Made by a program: the position numbers and the translations under genes
From: a virus
IMG/VR virus record: IMGVR_UViG_3300005264_000036
Span: 1-31,313 of that record
Reading direction: 5' to 3' (one strand)
Length of the DNA stretch: 31,313 nucleotides
Notes under the pieces: model-generated
Databases searched by the model: none
Seen by the model: the letters and a program-made list of their open reading frames with translations, nothing else
Told to the model about the DNA's origin: nothing
Part shown: positions 7,177-13,790 of the stretch, one piece after another
Position numbering within the stretch: the stretch's first letter is position 1
Layout: each line of letters starts with the position of its first letter

Positions 7177-7509
7177 TCAGTCTTCATAATCATTTATTTC
7201 ATTTTGCATCTGGTCTAGTTCCTTCCGCCACTCCTGCATATATTCAAATATATATCTTATTAAATCCCTTTTACGTGTGAGAGCTTTTGGAAGTTCATAT
7301 TTGCTGGGTGTGCCATCTATTAATATATTAAGCGTGGTTTGATAAATATTTATTTCAAACTTAAATACAGAGTATTCATATTCAAATGCAGTAATATAAT
7401 TAGTGAGGTCATATTTCCCTTTTGGTGTCTGCCCTTCTCGTGATTCGGTAAGGTTTGCTATTCCTAGCAAACTTATCTTCTTGAGGCGTGAATTAATTGT
7501 GGTTGTCAT
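7177..7509 (-). CDS. Hypothetical coiled-coil protein
   Basis: This 110-aa protein begins MTTTINSRLKKISLLGIANL. The first 75 residues alternate strands and the last 35 form a charged helix (YMQEWRKELDQMQNEIND). The start follows a GGAG site. The frame continues past its TGA into 23 more coil-like codons, so the ancestral protein may have been about 134 aa. No family is recognised. It is the first gene after the terminator-like hairpin at 7533-7589. Confidence 0.68.
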   Translation of the reverse strand: MTTTINSRLKKISLLGIANLTESREGQTPKGKYDLTNYITAFEYEYSVFKFEINIYQTTLNILIDGTPSKYELPKALTRKRDLIRYIFEYMQEWRKELDQMQNEINDYED

Positions 7510-7532
7510 TATAAATTCTCCATTTTTTTATT

Positions 7533-7589
7533 AAAAAAAACCGTCCCAGTGCGTGTTATGTTTGACGATTCTCCGATACGAAGACGGCT
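7533..7589 (-). terminator. Terminator-like hairpin between leftward genes
   Basis: On the minus strand AGCCGTC at 7589 pairs with GACGGTT near 7540 (one G-U pair) and is followed by eight T. The loop is long, about 37 nt, so the structure is less certain than the others. It separates the gene at 7610-7834 from the rest of the operon. Confidence 0.55.
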
Positions 7590-7598
7590 ATAACCATA

Positions 7599-7613
7599 CA
7601 ATTTACTTGTTAT
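7599..7613 (-). repeat. 15-bp repeat next to a stop codon, copy 1
   Basis: The minus-strand sequence ATAACAAGTAAATTG occurs here and again at 7919-7933. In both places it lies at a stop codon and is followed by a terminator-like hairpin. Confidence 0.7.
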
Positions 7614-7834
7614 TTGATTCTATATACTTTATTTGTCTTCATCATATTCTTTACAACGTCTAATTTCAATTTTTCTATTTGATGTCGTGGTATGTTTTTT
7701 ATAGTAGGATAAAAGTAAGGTAAATAAGATTTTTCTTCTTCTTTTAGTTCCATTGATTTGGGGATTTTTACCTCGTCTAATTTTTCAATCATTATCCAAT
7801 ATTCTTTACATTCTTCAAATAATATATTTTTCAT
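7610..7834 (-). CDS. Small hypothetical early protein
   Basis: This 74-aa protein begins MKNILFEECKEYWIMIEKLD. It is Lys- and Glu-rich and probably helical, with a central LPYFYPTIKNIP break. A weak AAAGAGA site precedes the ATG. It is flanked by terminator-like hairpins on both sides, so its expression may depend on readthrough. No family is recognised. Confidence 0.62.
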   Translation of the reverse strand: MKNILFEECKEYWIMIEKLDEVKIPKSMELKEEEKSYLPYFYPTIKNIPRHQIEKLKLDVVKNMMKTNKVYRIK

Positions 7835-7855
7835 ATTAATATCTCTTTATTATTT

Positions 7856-7879
7856 TAAAAAAGGGGCTTTTCAGCCCCT
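7856..7879 (-). terminator. Rho-independent terminator in the leftward leader
   Basis: The stem AGGGGCT/AGCCCCT (7 bp) with loop GAAA is followed by seven T on the minus strand. It stands after the 54-aa gene and before the remaining leftward genes, so it must be read through for the integrase operon to be expressed from the upstream promoter. Confidence 0.88.
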
Positions 7880-7918
7880 AGGCTGTTCCTGTTTGTCGCA
7901 GGTGGTTTACCAGAACCT

Positions 7919-7933
7919 CAATTTACTTGTTAT
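7919..7933 (-). repeat. 15-bp repeat next to a stop codon, copy 2
   Basis: This is an identical copy of 7599-7613 (minus strand ATAACAAGTAAATTG). The stop codon of the 54-aa gene lies within it. The stretch between it and the terminator can fold further, with GTTCTG at about 7915 near CAGGAAC at about 7890. Confidence 0.7.
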
Positions 7934-8087
7934 AATATTTTTCAGATATTGCTATGAGTGTAGGGTTGTCTAATAACTGGACAACCATTGATGTTAGTTC
8001 ATTATTTTTTTCTGCTATCTTTATTATATCATCAATAAGTTTTTTAAAATCTTTTTCTCTGATTTTTGCTTCGATTAATTTCCCCAT
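7923..8087 (-). CDS. Small (54 aa) first leftward gene
   Basis: The 54-aa frame begins MGKLIEAKIREKDFKKLIDD and ends SEKYYNK. The ATG follows GGAGAAGATGA, giving a good Shine-Dalgarno (GGAG) at a suitable distance. Composition is charged and helical. It is the promoter-proximal gene of the leftward direction and is followed by a strong terminator. That arrangement fits a small early regulator or leader product, which is an inference from position. No helix-turn-helix can be identified with confidence. Confidence 0.65.
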   Translation of the reverse strand: MGKLIEAKIREKDFKKLIDDIIKIAEKNNELTSMVVQLLDNPTLIAISEKYYNK

Positions 8088-8354
8088 CTCATCTTCTCCA
8101 ATTTTTAAACAATTTTGGAACTTTTAAGTCCCTTTACAATTCAATTACGATTATATAAACGTAATGTTATATCTTTATTGTAAAATATTGAAAAAAAATT
8201 AAAGTTTTTTTTAAAGTATTTTATAATTATCTTGTTTATTAATTGTTTACAGTCGAAAATATTTTTAAAATATTTTTATTTCTATTATTTTAAAATAAAA
8301 TAATCGTGGTTTCGTTAATTGGTTTTTGACTTTTTAAATATTTATAGGTAGGTT
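8088..8354. promoter_or_regulatory. Divergent control region between leftward and rightward early genes
   Basis: This 267-bp AT-rich region holds no gene. Leftward, a perfect TATAAT (8155 to 8150, minus strand) is followed by the near-palindrome GGAACTTTTAAGTCCC at 8117-8132, before the 54-aa gene. Rightward, TTGTTT (8243-8248), a 17-bp spacer and TAAAAT (8266-8271) form a plausible sigma-70-type promoter. The palindrome TATTTTAAAATAAAA then lies at 8286-8300. This is the expected place for a lysis/lysogeny switch, but no repressor gene is recognised beside it. Confidence 0.6.
8286..8300 (+). promoter_or_regulatory. Palindromic upstream element TATTTTAAAATAAA (copy 2 of 3)
   Basis: This second copy lies 69 bp upstream of the ATG at 8355 and about 15 bp downstream of the candidate -10 box at 8266-8271. 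That would place it just after the transcription start, a typical operator position. It matches copies at 1275 and 13032. Confidence 0.6.
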
Positions 8355-8786
8355 ATGGCAAGATATAAATTATATTTTACACTTGGCGAAGTTAATAAGA
8401 TCGTTTGTTGTGGTGAGTTTATTTTTATGAAAGAGGCTATGTCAATGTTCAGTAAGTGGCAAGCTGTTAAAAACATTCCAGTATCATCTAAAATCCAACT
8501 CTGTGAGGGTGCCAAGGTTTTGTTTGAACATATTACTTATTGTGATTACTGGCATTTAAAGCATCTCTCTAGTCCTCATTGGAAGAGTAGAGCTGAAATA
8601 AATAATGTATATAAACAATTTAACATAAGTAACTTCGTTAAGCAGTCAGAAGAATTCATAGATTATTATACCGACGATCAAGGCACTTACTATTATAACG
8701 AATTATCAGTTATGAGTGAGTATGCCCGCTTGAATGAAGCGAAATTAATTAATTCATCAGTAAATGAGGTTTATGGTAATGTTTAA
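8355..8786 (+). CDS. Hypothetical protein of the replication operon
   Basis: This 143-aa protein begins MARYKLYFTLGEVNKIVCCG and has an AGGTAGGTT site before the ATG. It has a basic/aromatic middle (CDYWHLKHLSSPHWKSRAE) and a Tyr-rich acidic stretch (EFIDYYTDDQGTYYYNE). It overlaps the primase-helicase start by a few codons, so it is co-translated with it and may act in replication initiation or its control. No family is recognised. Confidence 0.68.
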   Translation: MARYKLYFTLGEVNKIVCCGEFIFMKEAMSMFSKWQAVKNIPVSSKIQLCEGAKVLFEHITYCDYWHLKHLSSPHWKSRAEINNVYKQFNISNFVKQSEEFIDYYTDDQGTYYYNELSVMSEYARLNEAKLINSSVNEVYGNV

Positions 8787-11442
8787 TTATGATTCTATAG
8801 ATTGTCGAGAAATAGCCGTTAGATTAGGTGTGCAGCCTCAAGATGGTACTTATTCAGCAAGTGCTGAAAATTCTACTTTTCATTGTTTTAATAAAGCGGC
8901 TCACAAAAATGGAGATCGTAACCCTTCCCTTTCTATATATTATGGTGGTTTCCTTTGTGGTGGTTGTGGGATTAAAGGTAATCGTCGCGATCTTGTGATG
9001 GATATTCTTAGAATAGATGAGAACGCTGCCGATGAGTGGTTAAGATCAACTTTTCCGCACGCTGTTAGTAATTCAAATGTTCCTGTTCCTATAGCTTCTC
9101 CTGCCGCTATTAAAGAGCAGCCTTCTGATAATAAACGAAGTTACCAGGTTAGGCATATTAGTTCCTCTGCGAAGCATAAAACTCTTCATTATCGTTTAAC
9201 ACCTGATCAATTGCGTGATGTTACTGAGCAGGATATTATAAATATTGAAAAAGAAATAAATAAATTCTATTCTTTGGATGCTTTTGTTGCTACTCGTTGT
9301 AAAATTATTGATGGTCCTGTTGAAATTACTCTTAAAAAAACTGGTGAAAAACGCAATATAAAAGTCTATGGTATTGTTTTGCCTCCCAAAGGTGCTGCAA
9401 ATATGTATAGCGTTCCTTGTCTTAATGAAAATTGTGATGAGGCAATAGTTGTTGAGGGTGTTACTGACTTCCTAACAGCTGCTACTATGCAATTACATGC
9501 TCATTTTACTATATTAGCACGCTTTAATAAAACAACCGCTATAAAAGTTAATAAAGGTATTTCTAATTACTTTGTAGTTCGTGATGATGATGAAACCGTT
9601 GATCAGCTTCGTAAATATGTTCATAACGAAGTGAGATTGAAAAATACAATTCGTGAATGTATTTTATCGGATATAAACTATAAAGATTATACAAAAAAAG
9701 TAAAAGACTTGTCTGATTTATGGGAATATTTTAATCGTAATGGCAAAGATTTTGAATTCGATAGTGCAATAGATTGGTTTATTGGTTTAATACGTAAAAA
9801 ATCTCAATTATTGGTGTTTGAAGGTGAGAGTTTTAAGGATGAAAATCTAGCAATTTCTGAGCAATTTTGGTCTGACGATGGAAAAACAATATTTTTGACG
9901 GCTTTTTATAAAGAGCTCGAAAATAGAGGTTGGTGCTGGATACGTGATGAATTTTCAAGTGATGTCGATAAGTTTGAATTGGTCCAAATCAAGAATAATA
10001 TAATTATTCGGAAATTCCCTGCCGAGCTGCCAAATTATGCTATGCGAGTGATTGCTGAGCAAGAAATCGCCGCTATTGATCCAAAACTGGGTAATGCTGT
10101 TGCTCGTGCCCTTCATCGTGATCATCAAATCTTTTCGCCAGTGAAACTTTCATATTTGCCGTTCAAAAATATTGATACATATAGGGATGATTTTAATACT
10201 TTTGGATTGTTTTTCAATGATTTTACTGTTGGTTTATCTGCCGATGAGTTTGGTTATGGGATTGAAAAAATAGATTATTGTGATTTAAGTAAACCTATTT
10301 GGGCTTCTTCAATCAAAAATAATGATGTTGATTTTAAAATAATTTCTGAAACTTTTGATTATTATTCATCTGATCAAACTCCTTATCTGACTTTAAATAG
10401 CGAGAAGCACGCTGCTAAATCTGAGTTTGCTGAGTTTTTAAAGGATATTTGTAGAAATCCAGATACTGAAGAACCGGATATTCCACGTTTAATGAGTTTA
10501 GTATCGGTTTTTGGTTATCTTTGCCATGATAGGCAACCAGGTGAGGCAATAACAGTTATTTTTACTGAATCTAACCTTGGGCATACATCCGAGGGTGGAA
10601 CTGGTAAATCGATGATTATTAAAGCTCTGGGGCATGTCAGAAATATATGTATATTACCCTGTCGAGATATGAAATCTTCGGACGACTTCAAATATGATAC
10701 GTTTATGAAAAATGATAGAGTTATTGTATTTGAGGATGTTAATAAGTCTTTCGATTTCCAGACTTTATATAATACTTCAACTGAAGGTATAACAATAAAT
10801 AAAAAAATGGCTAGGAAAGTAACTCTGCTTGATTGGTTATCGCCAAAAACTGTTGTTACTAGTAATGATCCTGTTGCTTCTGACGATGGATGGAGTACAG
10901 AGAGGCGACGTTTTGACATGGAATTACTTAGGTATTATAATAAGCTGCGTTCCCCGGAGATTAAATTCGGTCATCGTTTCTTCAGTGGGTGGGATTCTAA
11001 AGAGTGGAGTAAATTTTATGGTTTTGCGTGTTGGTGTGTTTCTGAGTTCTTTAGAAATCAAAACCGTATAGCCGACTATGAAAGTCGCACCATTAAACTT
11101 CGTCAGTTAATAGTTGGTCTATCTCAAGAGGCAGTCGATGATATTGACGAGTGGTTTAGATCTCAGGCTCTTTCTACTTACCACGAGTCTAATCATGGTA
11201 TTGTTGAGTTTTTGGTTGATACTCTTGGTAAGCGTGAGCTTAGGACTAAAATTCGTGATACCGTCGGAGTTGAGCAAAAAAGATTACCAGATAAGATAAT
11301 TGATACTCTATTAAATAAATATTGCCATATTAATAAAATCAATACAAAAAGTGTTAGGAAAGATAAAAAACGTCATACTCTTTATTATGGTTCTTTATCA
11401 GCCTTTGGTTTGTCTGACGATGATTTAAAACCTTCTCTTTAG
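8779..11442 (+). CDS. Primase-helicase fusion (CHC2 zinc finger, TOPRIM, SF3 helicase)
   Basis: This 887-aa replication protein starts at 8779, the ATG 9 nt after GAGG; ATGs at 8764 and 8773 are less well placed. A CHC2-type zinc finger lies near residues 35-65 (HCFNKAAH, then CGGC). A TOPRIM core follows, with VVEGVTD at about 223-229 and RDDDE at about 267. The C-terminal third is a superfamily 3 (D5/DUF5906-like) helicase: Walker A GGTGKS at about 606-611, Walker B-like VIVFEDVNK at about 648-656 and sensor KTVVTSNDP near 690. It would melt and prime the phage origin. No DNA polymerase gene is present, so elongation must use the host replisome. The candidate origin lies directly downstream. 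Confidence 0.92.
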   Translation: MFNYDSIDCREIAVRLGVQPQDGTYSASAENSTFHCFNKAAHKNGDRNPSLSIYYGGFLCGGCGIKGNRRDLVMDILRIDENAADEWLRSTFPHAVSNSNVPVPIASPAAIKEQPSDNKRSYQVRHISSSAKHKTLHYRLTPDQLRDVTEQDIINIEKEINKFYSLDAFVATRCKIIDGPVEITLKKTGEKRNIKVYGIVLPPKGAANMYSVPCLNENCDEAIVVEGVTDFLTAATMQLHAHFTILARFNKTTAIKVNKGISNYFVVRDDDETVDQLRKYVHNEVRLKNTIRECILSDINYKDYTKKVKDLSDLWEYFNRNGKDFEFDSAIDWFIGLIRKKSQLLVFEGESFKDENLAISEQFWSDDGKTIFLTAFYKELENRGWCWIRDEFSSDVDKFELVQIKNNIIIRKFPAELPNYAMRVIAEQEIAAIDPKLGNAVARALHRDHQIFSPVKLSYLPFKNIDTYRDDFNTFGLFFNDFTVGLSADEFGYGIEKIDYCDLSKPIWASSIKNNDVDFKIISETFDYYSSDQTPYLTLNSEKHAAKSEFAEFLKDICRNPDTEEPDIPRLMSLVSVFGYLCHDRQPGEAITVIFTESNLGHTSEGGTGKSMIIKALGHVRNICILPCRDMKSSDDFKYDTFMKNDRVIVFEDVNKSFDFQTLYNTSTEGITINKKMARKVTLLDWLSPKTVVTSNDPVASDDGWSTERRRFDMELLRYYNKLRSPEIKFGHRFFSGWDSKEWSKFYGFACWCVSEFFRNQNRIADYESRTIKLRQLIVGLSQEAVDDIDEWFRSQALSTYHESNHGIVEFLVDTLGKRELRTKIRDTVGVEQKRLPDKIIDTLLNKYCHINKINTKSVRKDKKRHTLYYGSLSAFGLSDDDLKPSL

Positions 11443-11471
11443 ATTACTTCTCATTTTTTTTCTCCATTCAT

Positions 11472-11500
11472 AGCCAGTTTTGTTTACTGGCTTTTTTTTT
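11472..11500 (+). terminator. Rho-independent terminator after primase-helicase
   Basis: A perfect 7-bp stem AGCCAGT/ACTGGCT with a T-rich 7-nt loop is followed by nine T. It lies 30 bp after the stop codon and closes the replication operon. Confidence 0.9.
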
Positions 11501-11515
11501 GCTCTTTTTTAAAGA

Positions 11516-11565
11516 AATACCAAAAAATACCAAAAACTTTTAATTTTACCAAAAACTTCTAATAT
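11516..11565. repeat. Tandem iteron-like repeats, TACCAAAAACTTYTAATWT
   Basis: Two adjacent 19-bp direct repeats (11528-11546 and 11547-11565) differ at two positions. They are preceded by a shorter copy of the TACCAAAAA core at 11518. Tandem repeats directly downstream of the replication gene are the classic design of an iteron origin. Confidence 0.75.
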
Positions 11566-11612
11566 TTTAAGTCGTTTTAAACCAATGAATTAATATTGAG
11601 CTATAGGAATAA

Positions 11613-11649
11613 TACCATATTTTCATATATATTCATATTAAATATGGTA
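11613..11649. repeat. 10-bp inverted repeat in origin region
   Basis: TACCATATTT and its exact reverse complement AAATATGGTA are separated by 17 bp. The arms contain the TACCA core of the iterons, suggesting a binding site for the same protein in opposed orientation. Confidence 0.7.
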
Positions 11650-12080
11650 AACATAAATAATACTAATTTATAGAAGTTATTTGATTCTATACCAATTTTA
11701 TGAGCATTATTGCTATAGTAGATCCCTATTACTAGTTACTATATATACTATATATTATATATATATTCTTGATACTTAATATTATTGTAGTGTTTATTTG
11801 GTATAATGGTTGTAAGTTATTGAAATCAATAAAGTTAATGGCACCAAAAACAGCCAAAAAAAATGGTACTTAATATTCCAAATTTGGTTTTATGATATAA
11901 GTCTTTATTTTAATTAGCTTATTAAAGTTGATGTATTTGGTACTTTAGTTCTTAATTTGGTTGATTGCTTTCTTACTTTTCAATTGTTCCACAGGTGAGT
12001 AGATTTTTATATTAAGTCTTTATCTCTTCAATATTAAGATTATTTTGAAGTATTTTACAACATTATACCTATAATGTTAT

Positions 12081-12125
12081 AAGAAAAACCTAACTAATAT
12101 CATAATTTATTAGTTAGGTTTTCTT
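12081..12125. terminator. Bidirectional terminator-like hairpin
   Basis: The arms AAGAAAAACCTAACTAAT and ATTAGTTAGGTTTTCTT form a long stem (one extra A) over a short loop. T-rich tracts are present on both strands. It lies beyond the end of the reversed gene at 12168-12596 and would stop transcripts from either side. Confidence 0.8.
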
Positions 12126-12167
12126 GATTGTTTAATTTTTAGGTTTTTTTGGCATTTTGCCATTTTG

Positions 12168-12596
12168 TCAAGAGATTATTATCGTTGCCAACCATCCATC
12201 TTCGATATGTTCCACAACGTAAGGTGAGAGTTGAATCCCATTCAGCTTAGCAAATCTATTATTAGCTCCTCCCAATATCGTATATATATCTTCAATCCTA
12301 TCCAATATCCCCTCTGGATACCGTGCCGCTCCAGTTCCTGTTGGTGAGCTCGCTCTCATATACAGCCAGAGCTGAACAACCTCCTGTAAGTCATACAATC
12401 TATCATCTGTAGTATAACCTGTTGCTATCGAATCGCTAATATTTAGTGTGATGTTAGTAGTCTGCCGCTTAAGCATCTTGGTGGTAGATTCATAGTCTGC
12501 CTCTCCAAGAGTCTGAATAAACTCTATCTCTTCAAATGCTTCATCAGCTAACAGTAAACTCTTAATCAAATCGCTCTTGTCTTGTATCAATGACAT
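12168..12596 (-). CDS. Reversed-orientation hypothetical protein (tail terminator-like?)
   Basis: This 142-aa protein is encoded alone on the minus strand between two rightward modules. The ATG follows AGGAG by 5 nt. It starts with charged helices (DEAFEEIEFIQTLGEADYES), has a central DLQEVVQLWLYMRAS helix and ends EHIEDGWLATIIIS. Length, helix order and the C-terminal strand recall phage tail terminator proteins. The rightward head-tail operon lacks an obvious one, but the match is by feel only. Its orientation argues for an independently expressed accessory gene instead. Function remains open. Confidence 0.6.
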   Translation of the reverse strand: MSLIQDKSDLIKSLLLADEAFEEIEFIQTLGEADYESTTKMLKRQTTNITLNISDSIATGYTTDDRLYDLQEVVQLWLYMRASSPTGTGAARYPEGILDRIEDIYTILGGANNRFAKLNGIQLSPYVVEHIEDGWLATIIIS

Positions 12597-12739
12597 ATAA
12601 GCTCCTATATATAATCAGTTAAAAAAGTTTAGACGTGTTAATAATAACCTTATTGCTATTCAATCGCCTTAGTTAATGCGCCGTTCGTTCGCTCCCCCTC
12701 TGTGCCGTACCCTCTCGGCGGGGGGCTCTCTCTCGGCGA

Positions 12740-12821
12740 GCATTGGGTTTCGGCTGTTTGGCAGCTGCATTGTCCCTACGGGGCATTCTTATATTTTTTT
12801 TTTACGCCGAAAACCCAATGC
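12740..12821 (+). repeat. Long inverted repeat with internal hairpin and T run
   Basis: The left arm GCATTGGGTTTCGGC and right arm GCCGAAAACCCAATGC pair over 15 bp with one bulge. They enclose the palindrome GCAGCTGC and the hairpin TGTCCC-TAC-GGGGCA, followed by a long T-rich stretch. A transcript would fold into a compact two-level structure. Confidence 0.75.
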
Positions 12822-12916
12822 TAAATAAGAGCGTGATCATATCGTTTTCCTGGCAGCAGGTAAATGATAACCAACCATTTTCCTCTCGGTGGGCAATTGG
12901 TTTGTTAAATTATATT

Positions 12917-12930
12917 TGTTCCATGGAACA
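12917..12930. promoter_or_regulatory. Perfect 14-bp palindrome TGTTCCATGGAACA
   Basis: This exact dyad is centred at 12923/12924 in the non-coding region upstream of the 13098 operon. Such a perfect palindrome is typical of a dimeric repressor operator. I saw no second copy in the window. Confidence 0.55.
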
Positions 12931-13013
12931 TAGTAGGGGGGGTACGTCCCGAAATCTCTAACTCGAAAAAAATCTTTTCCCATCTTCCTAAAATATTTGA
13001 GATTTGAATTCGT

Positions 13014-13045
13014 TATAATATGCAGAAGTTTTATTTTAAAATAAA
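13014..13045 (+). promoter_or_regulatory. Promoter-like TATAAT followed by TATTTTAAAATAAA (copy 3 of 3)
   Basis: A perfect TATAAT at 13014-13019 has no good -35 partner. The palindrome TATTTTAAAATAAA follows at 13032-13045, 66 bp before the ATG at 13098. The order of -10 box then palindrome matches the replication operon at 8266-8300. Confidence 0.6.
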
Positions 13046-13097
13046 CTTTTACGTAATTGAGTAATTCTAAGTAAAAAAGCAAGGATACCGAAGAAAA

Positions 13098-13457
13098 ATG
13101 GCAAAATATGAAGTACCAAATATTATTCCAATCGAAAAAAGAGGGGAAGCGGCGAAATTAGCTAAAATCACCTTTGATGATAATGTTACTTTGTTTCGTA
13201 GTCAAGCTTCGGAAGGTTTATTAGAGCGTATCCCAGTTTTTTTTGAAGCTTTGGATGAGATGAAGGAAACTGCGGGTGCAAAATATGCGGCTGTGTTTAT
13301 TGATACTGCTGCTAAAATATTTCCGCGTTCTCAAGAAACAGAAGTTAAGTTTGATTTTACTCCTCCGGTAATCAATATGGGTGTTCGTGCTCCTGTTGGT
13401 AATGAAGATGAAAATAAATTATTAAAAAATAAGGTGCAGGAAGATGGAAAAATATAG
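13098..13457 (+). CDS. Hypothetical protein, first gene of rightward late region
   Basis: This 119-aa protein begins MAKYEVPNIIPIEKRGEAAK. It has helical stretches (LLERIPVFFEALDEMKETAG, then KYAAVFIDTAAKIF) and a Pro-rich loop, ending in a charged tail. A small-terminase or DNA-packaging role is conceivable, since no small terminase is recognised beside the large one, but the evidence is weak. It has its own promoter-like sequence and overlaps the next gene by 14 nt. Confidence 0.65.
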   Translation: MAKYEVPNIIPIEKRGEAAKLAKITFDDNVTLFRSQASEGLLERIPVFFEALDEMKETAGAKYAAVFIDTAAKIFPRSQETEVKFDFTPPVINMGVRAPVGNEDENKLLKNKVQEDGKI

Positions 13458-13788
13458 TCGTATTATAGATATTGCCGATTCAGATACTTTTACAATCGTT
13501 CTTTCGTTGGCTCTTTTGCCAGCTTTTCCGCGTATAATTACTATGCAGGCGACTGGTATTGCCGATGATACTGATCCTATTCCTACAGCTACTGTAGATA
13601 TATTTGGTTCTATTAATGGTGGTTCTAGTTGGTTCCCTGTTGATTCTGTTAGTGTTGGTCCTACTGCTGCCGTTGATTCGGGTGTTATTGATACTCCTAT
13701 TGAGCAGCTTAAGTATGTTTTGGATGAAACTACTACTTCAACTACTGGAATTATTGATATTGATATTTTAGTTGATTATGGGGTTTAA
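13444..13788 (+). CDS. Hypothetical virion-like beta protein
   Basis: This 114-aa acidic protein is rich in Thr, Asp and Ile and has the phrase ATVDIFGSINGGSSWFPVDSV (split here as ATVDIFGSIN and GGSSWFPVDS). That pattern occurs in Ig-like or decoration-type phage proteins (comparing a measured value with expected values in beta sandwiches). It overlaps the preceding gene and lies 2 nt before the fibre gene, so a fibre-associated or head decoration role is plausible. No family is firmly recognised. Confidence 0.62.
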   Translation: MEKYSRIIDIADSDTFTIVLSLALLPAFPRIITMQATGIADDTDPIPTATVDIFGSINGGSSWFPVDSVSVGPTAAVDSGVIDTPIEQLKYVLDETTTSTTGIIDIDILVDYGV

Positions 13789-13790
13789 TT

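Larger units (their letters stand above)
11501..12080. other. Candidate replication origin region, non-coding
   Basis: No gene is visible. Besides the tandem iterons there are scattered cores in both directions: TACCAATTTTA at 11690, TTTGGTA at 11797, CACCAAAAAC at 11842 and TTTGGTAC at 11936. A perfect 10-bp inverted repeat pairs TACCATATTT at 11613 with AAATATGGTA at 11640. A very AT-rich stretch at about 11735-11775 could serve as a DNA-unwinding element. A second inverted repeat (AACATTAT/ATAATGTT) lies at 12059-12078. The origin role is inferred from repeats, AT content and position beside the primase-helicase. Confidence 0.6.
12597..13097. other. Structured, locally GC-rich non-coding region
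   Basis: This 501-bp divergent intergenic region holds no supportable gene. Its stretch at about 12676-12790 is far more GC-rich than the rest. It contains a 15/16-bp inverted repeat (12740-12754 with 12806-12821), an inner hairpin TGTCCC/GGGGCA followed by a long T run, and three copies of CTCTCGG (12712, 12731, 12883). A perfect 14-bp palindrome lies at 12917-12930, and a promoter-like TATAAT at 13014-13019 sits before the third TATTTTAAAATAAA element. It could hold an attachment site, packaging site, small RNA or second origin; the sequence alone does not decide. Confidence 0.55.

Noticed and set aside
7105-7179. Recoded TGA (alternative genetic code)
   Set aside because: TGA ends several well-defined genes here (for example 15354-15356, 24890-24892, 12168-12170), and the large genes are intact with standard decoding.
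12152-12164. TGGCATTTTGCCA hairpin after the reversed gene as its terminator
   Set aside because: In the direction of transcription it is followed by A residues, not T. The hairpin at 12081-12125 is a better candidate.
12900-12912. GGTTTGTTAAAT resembling half of a dif/XerD site
   Set aside because: A GGTGGGCAATT that could be the other half is only about 1 bp away instead of 6, and the match is partial. Too weak to call an attachment site.
12743-12961. Open frames 12743-12961 (+) and 12837-13082 (-) in the non-coding island
   Set aside because: Neither has a good ribosome binding site, the first lacks an ATG at its listed start, and both run through the inverted repeats and palindrome. Their translations look random.
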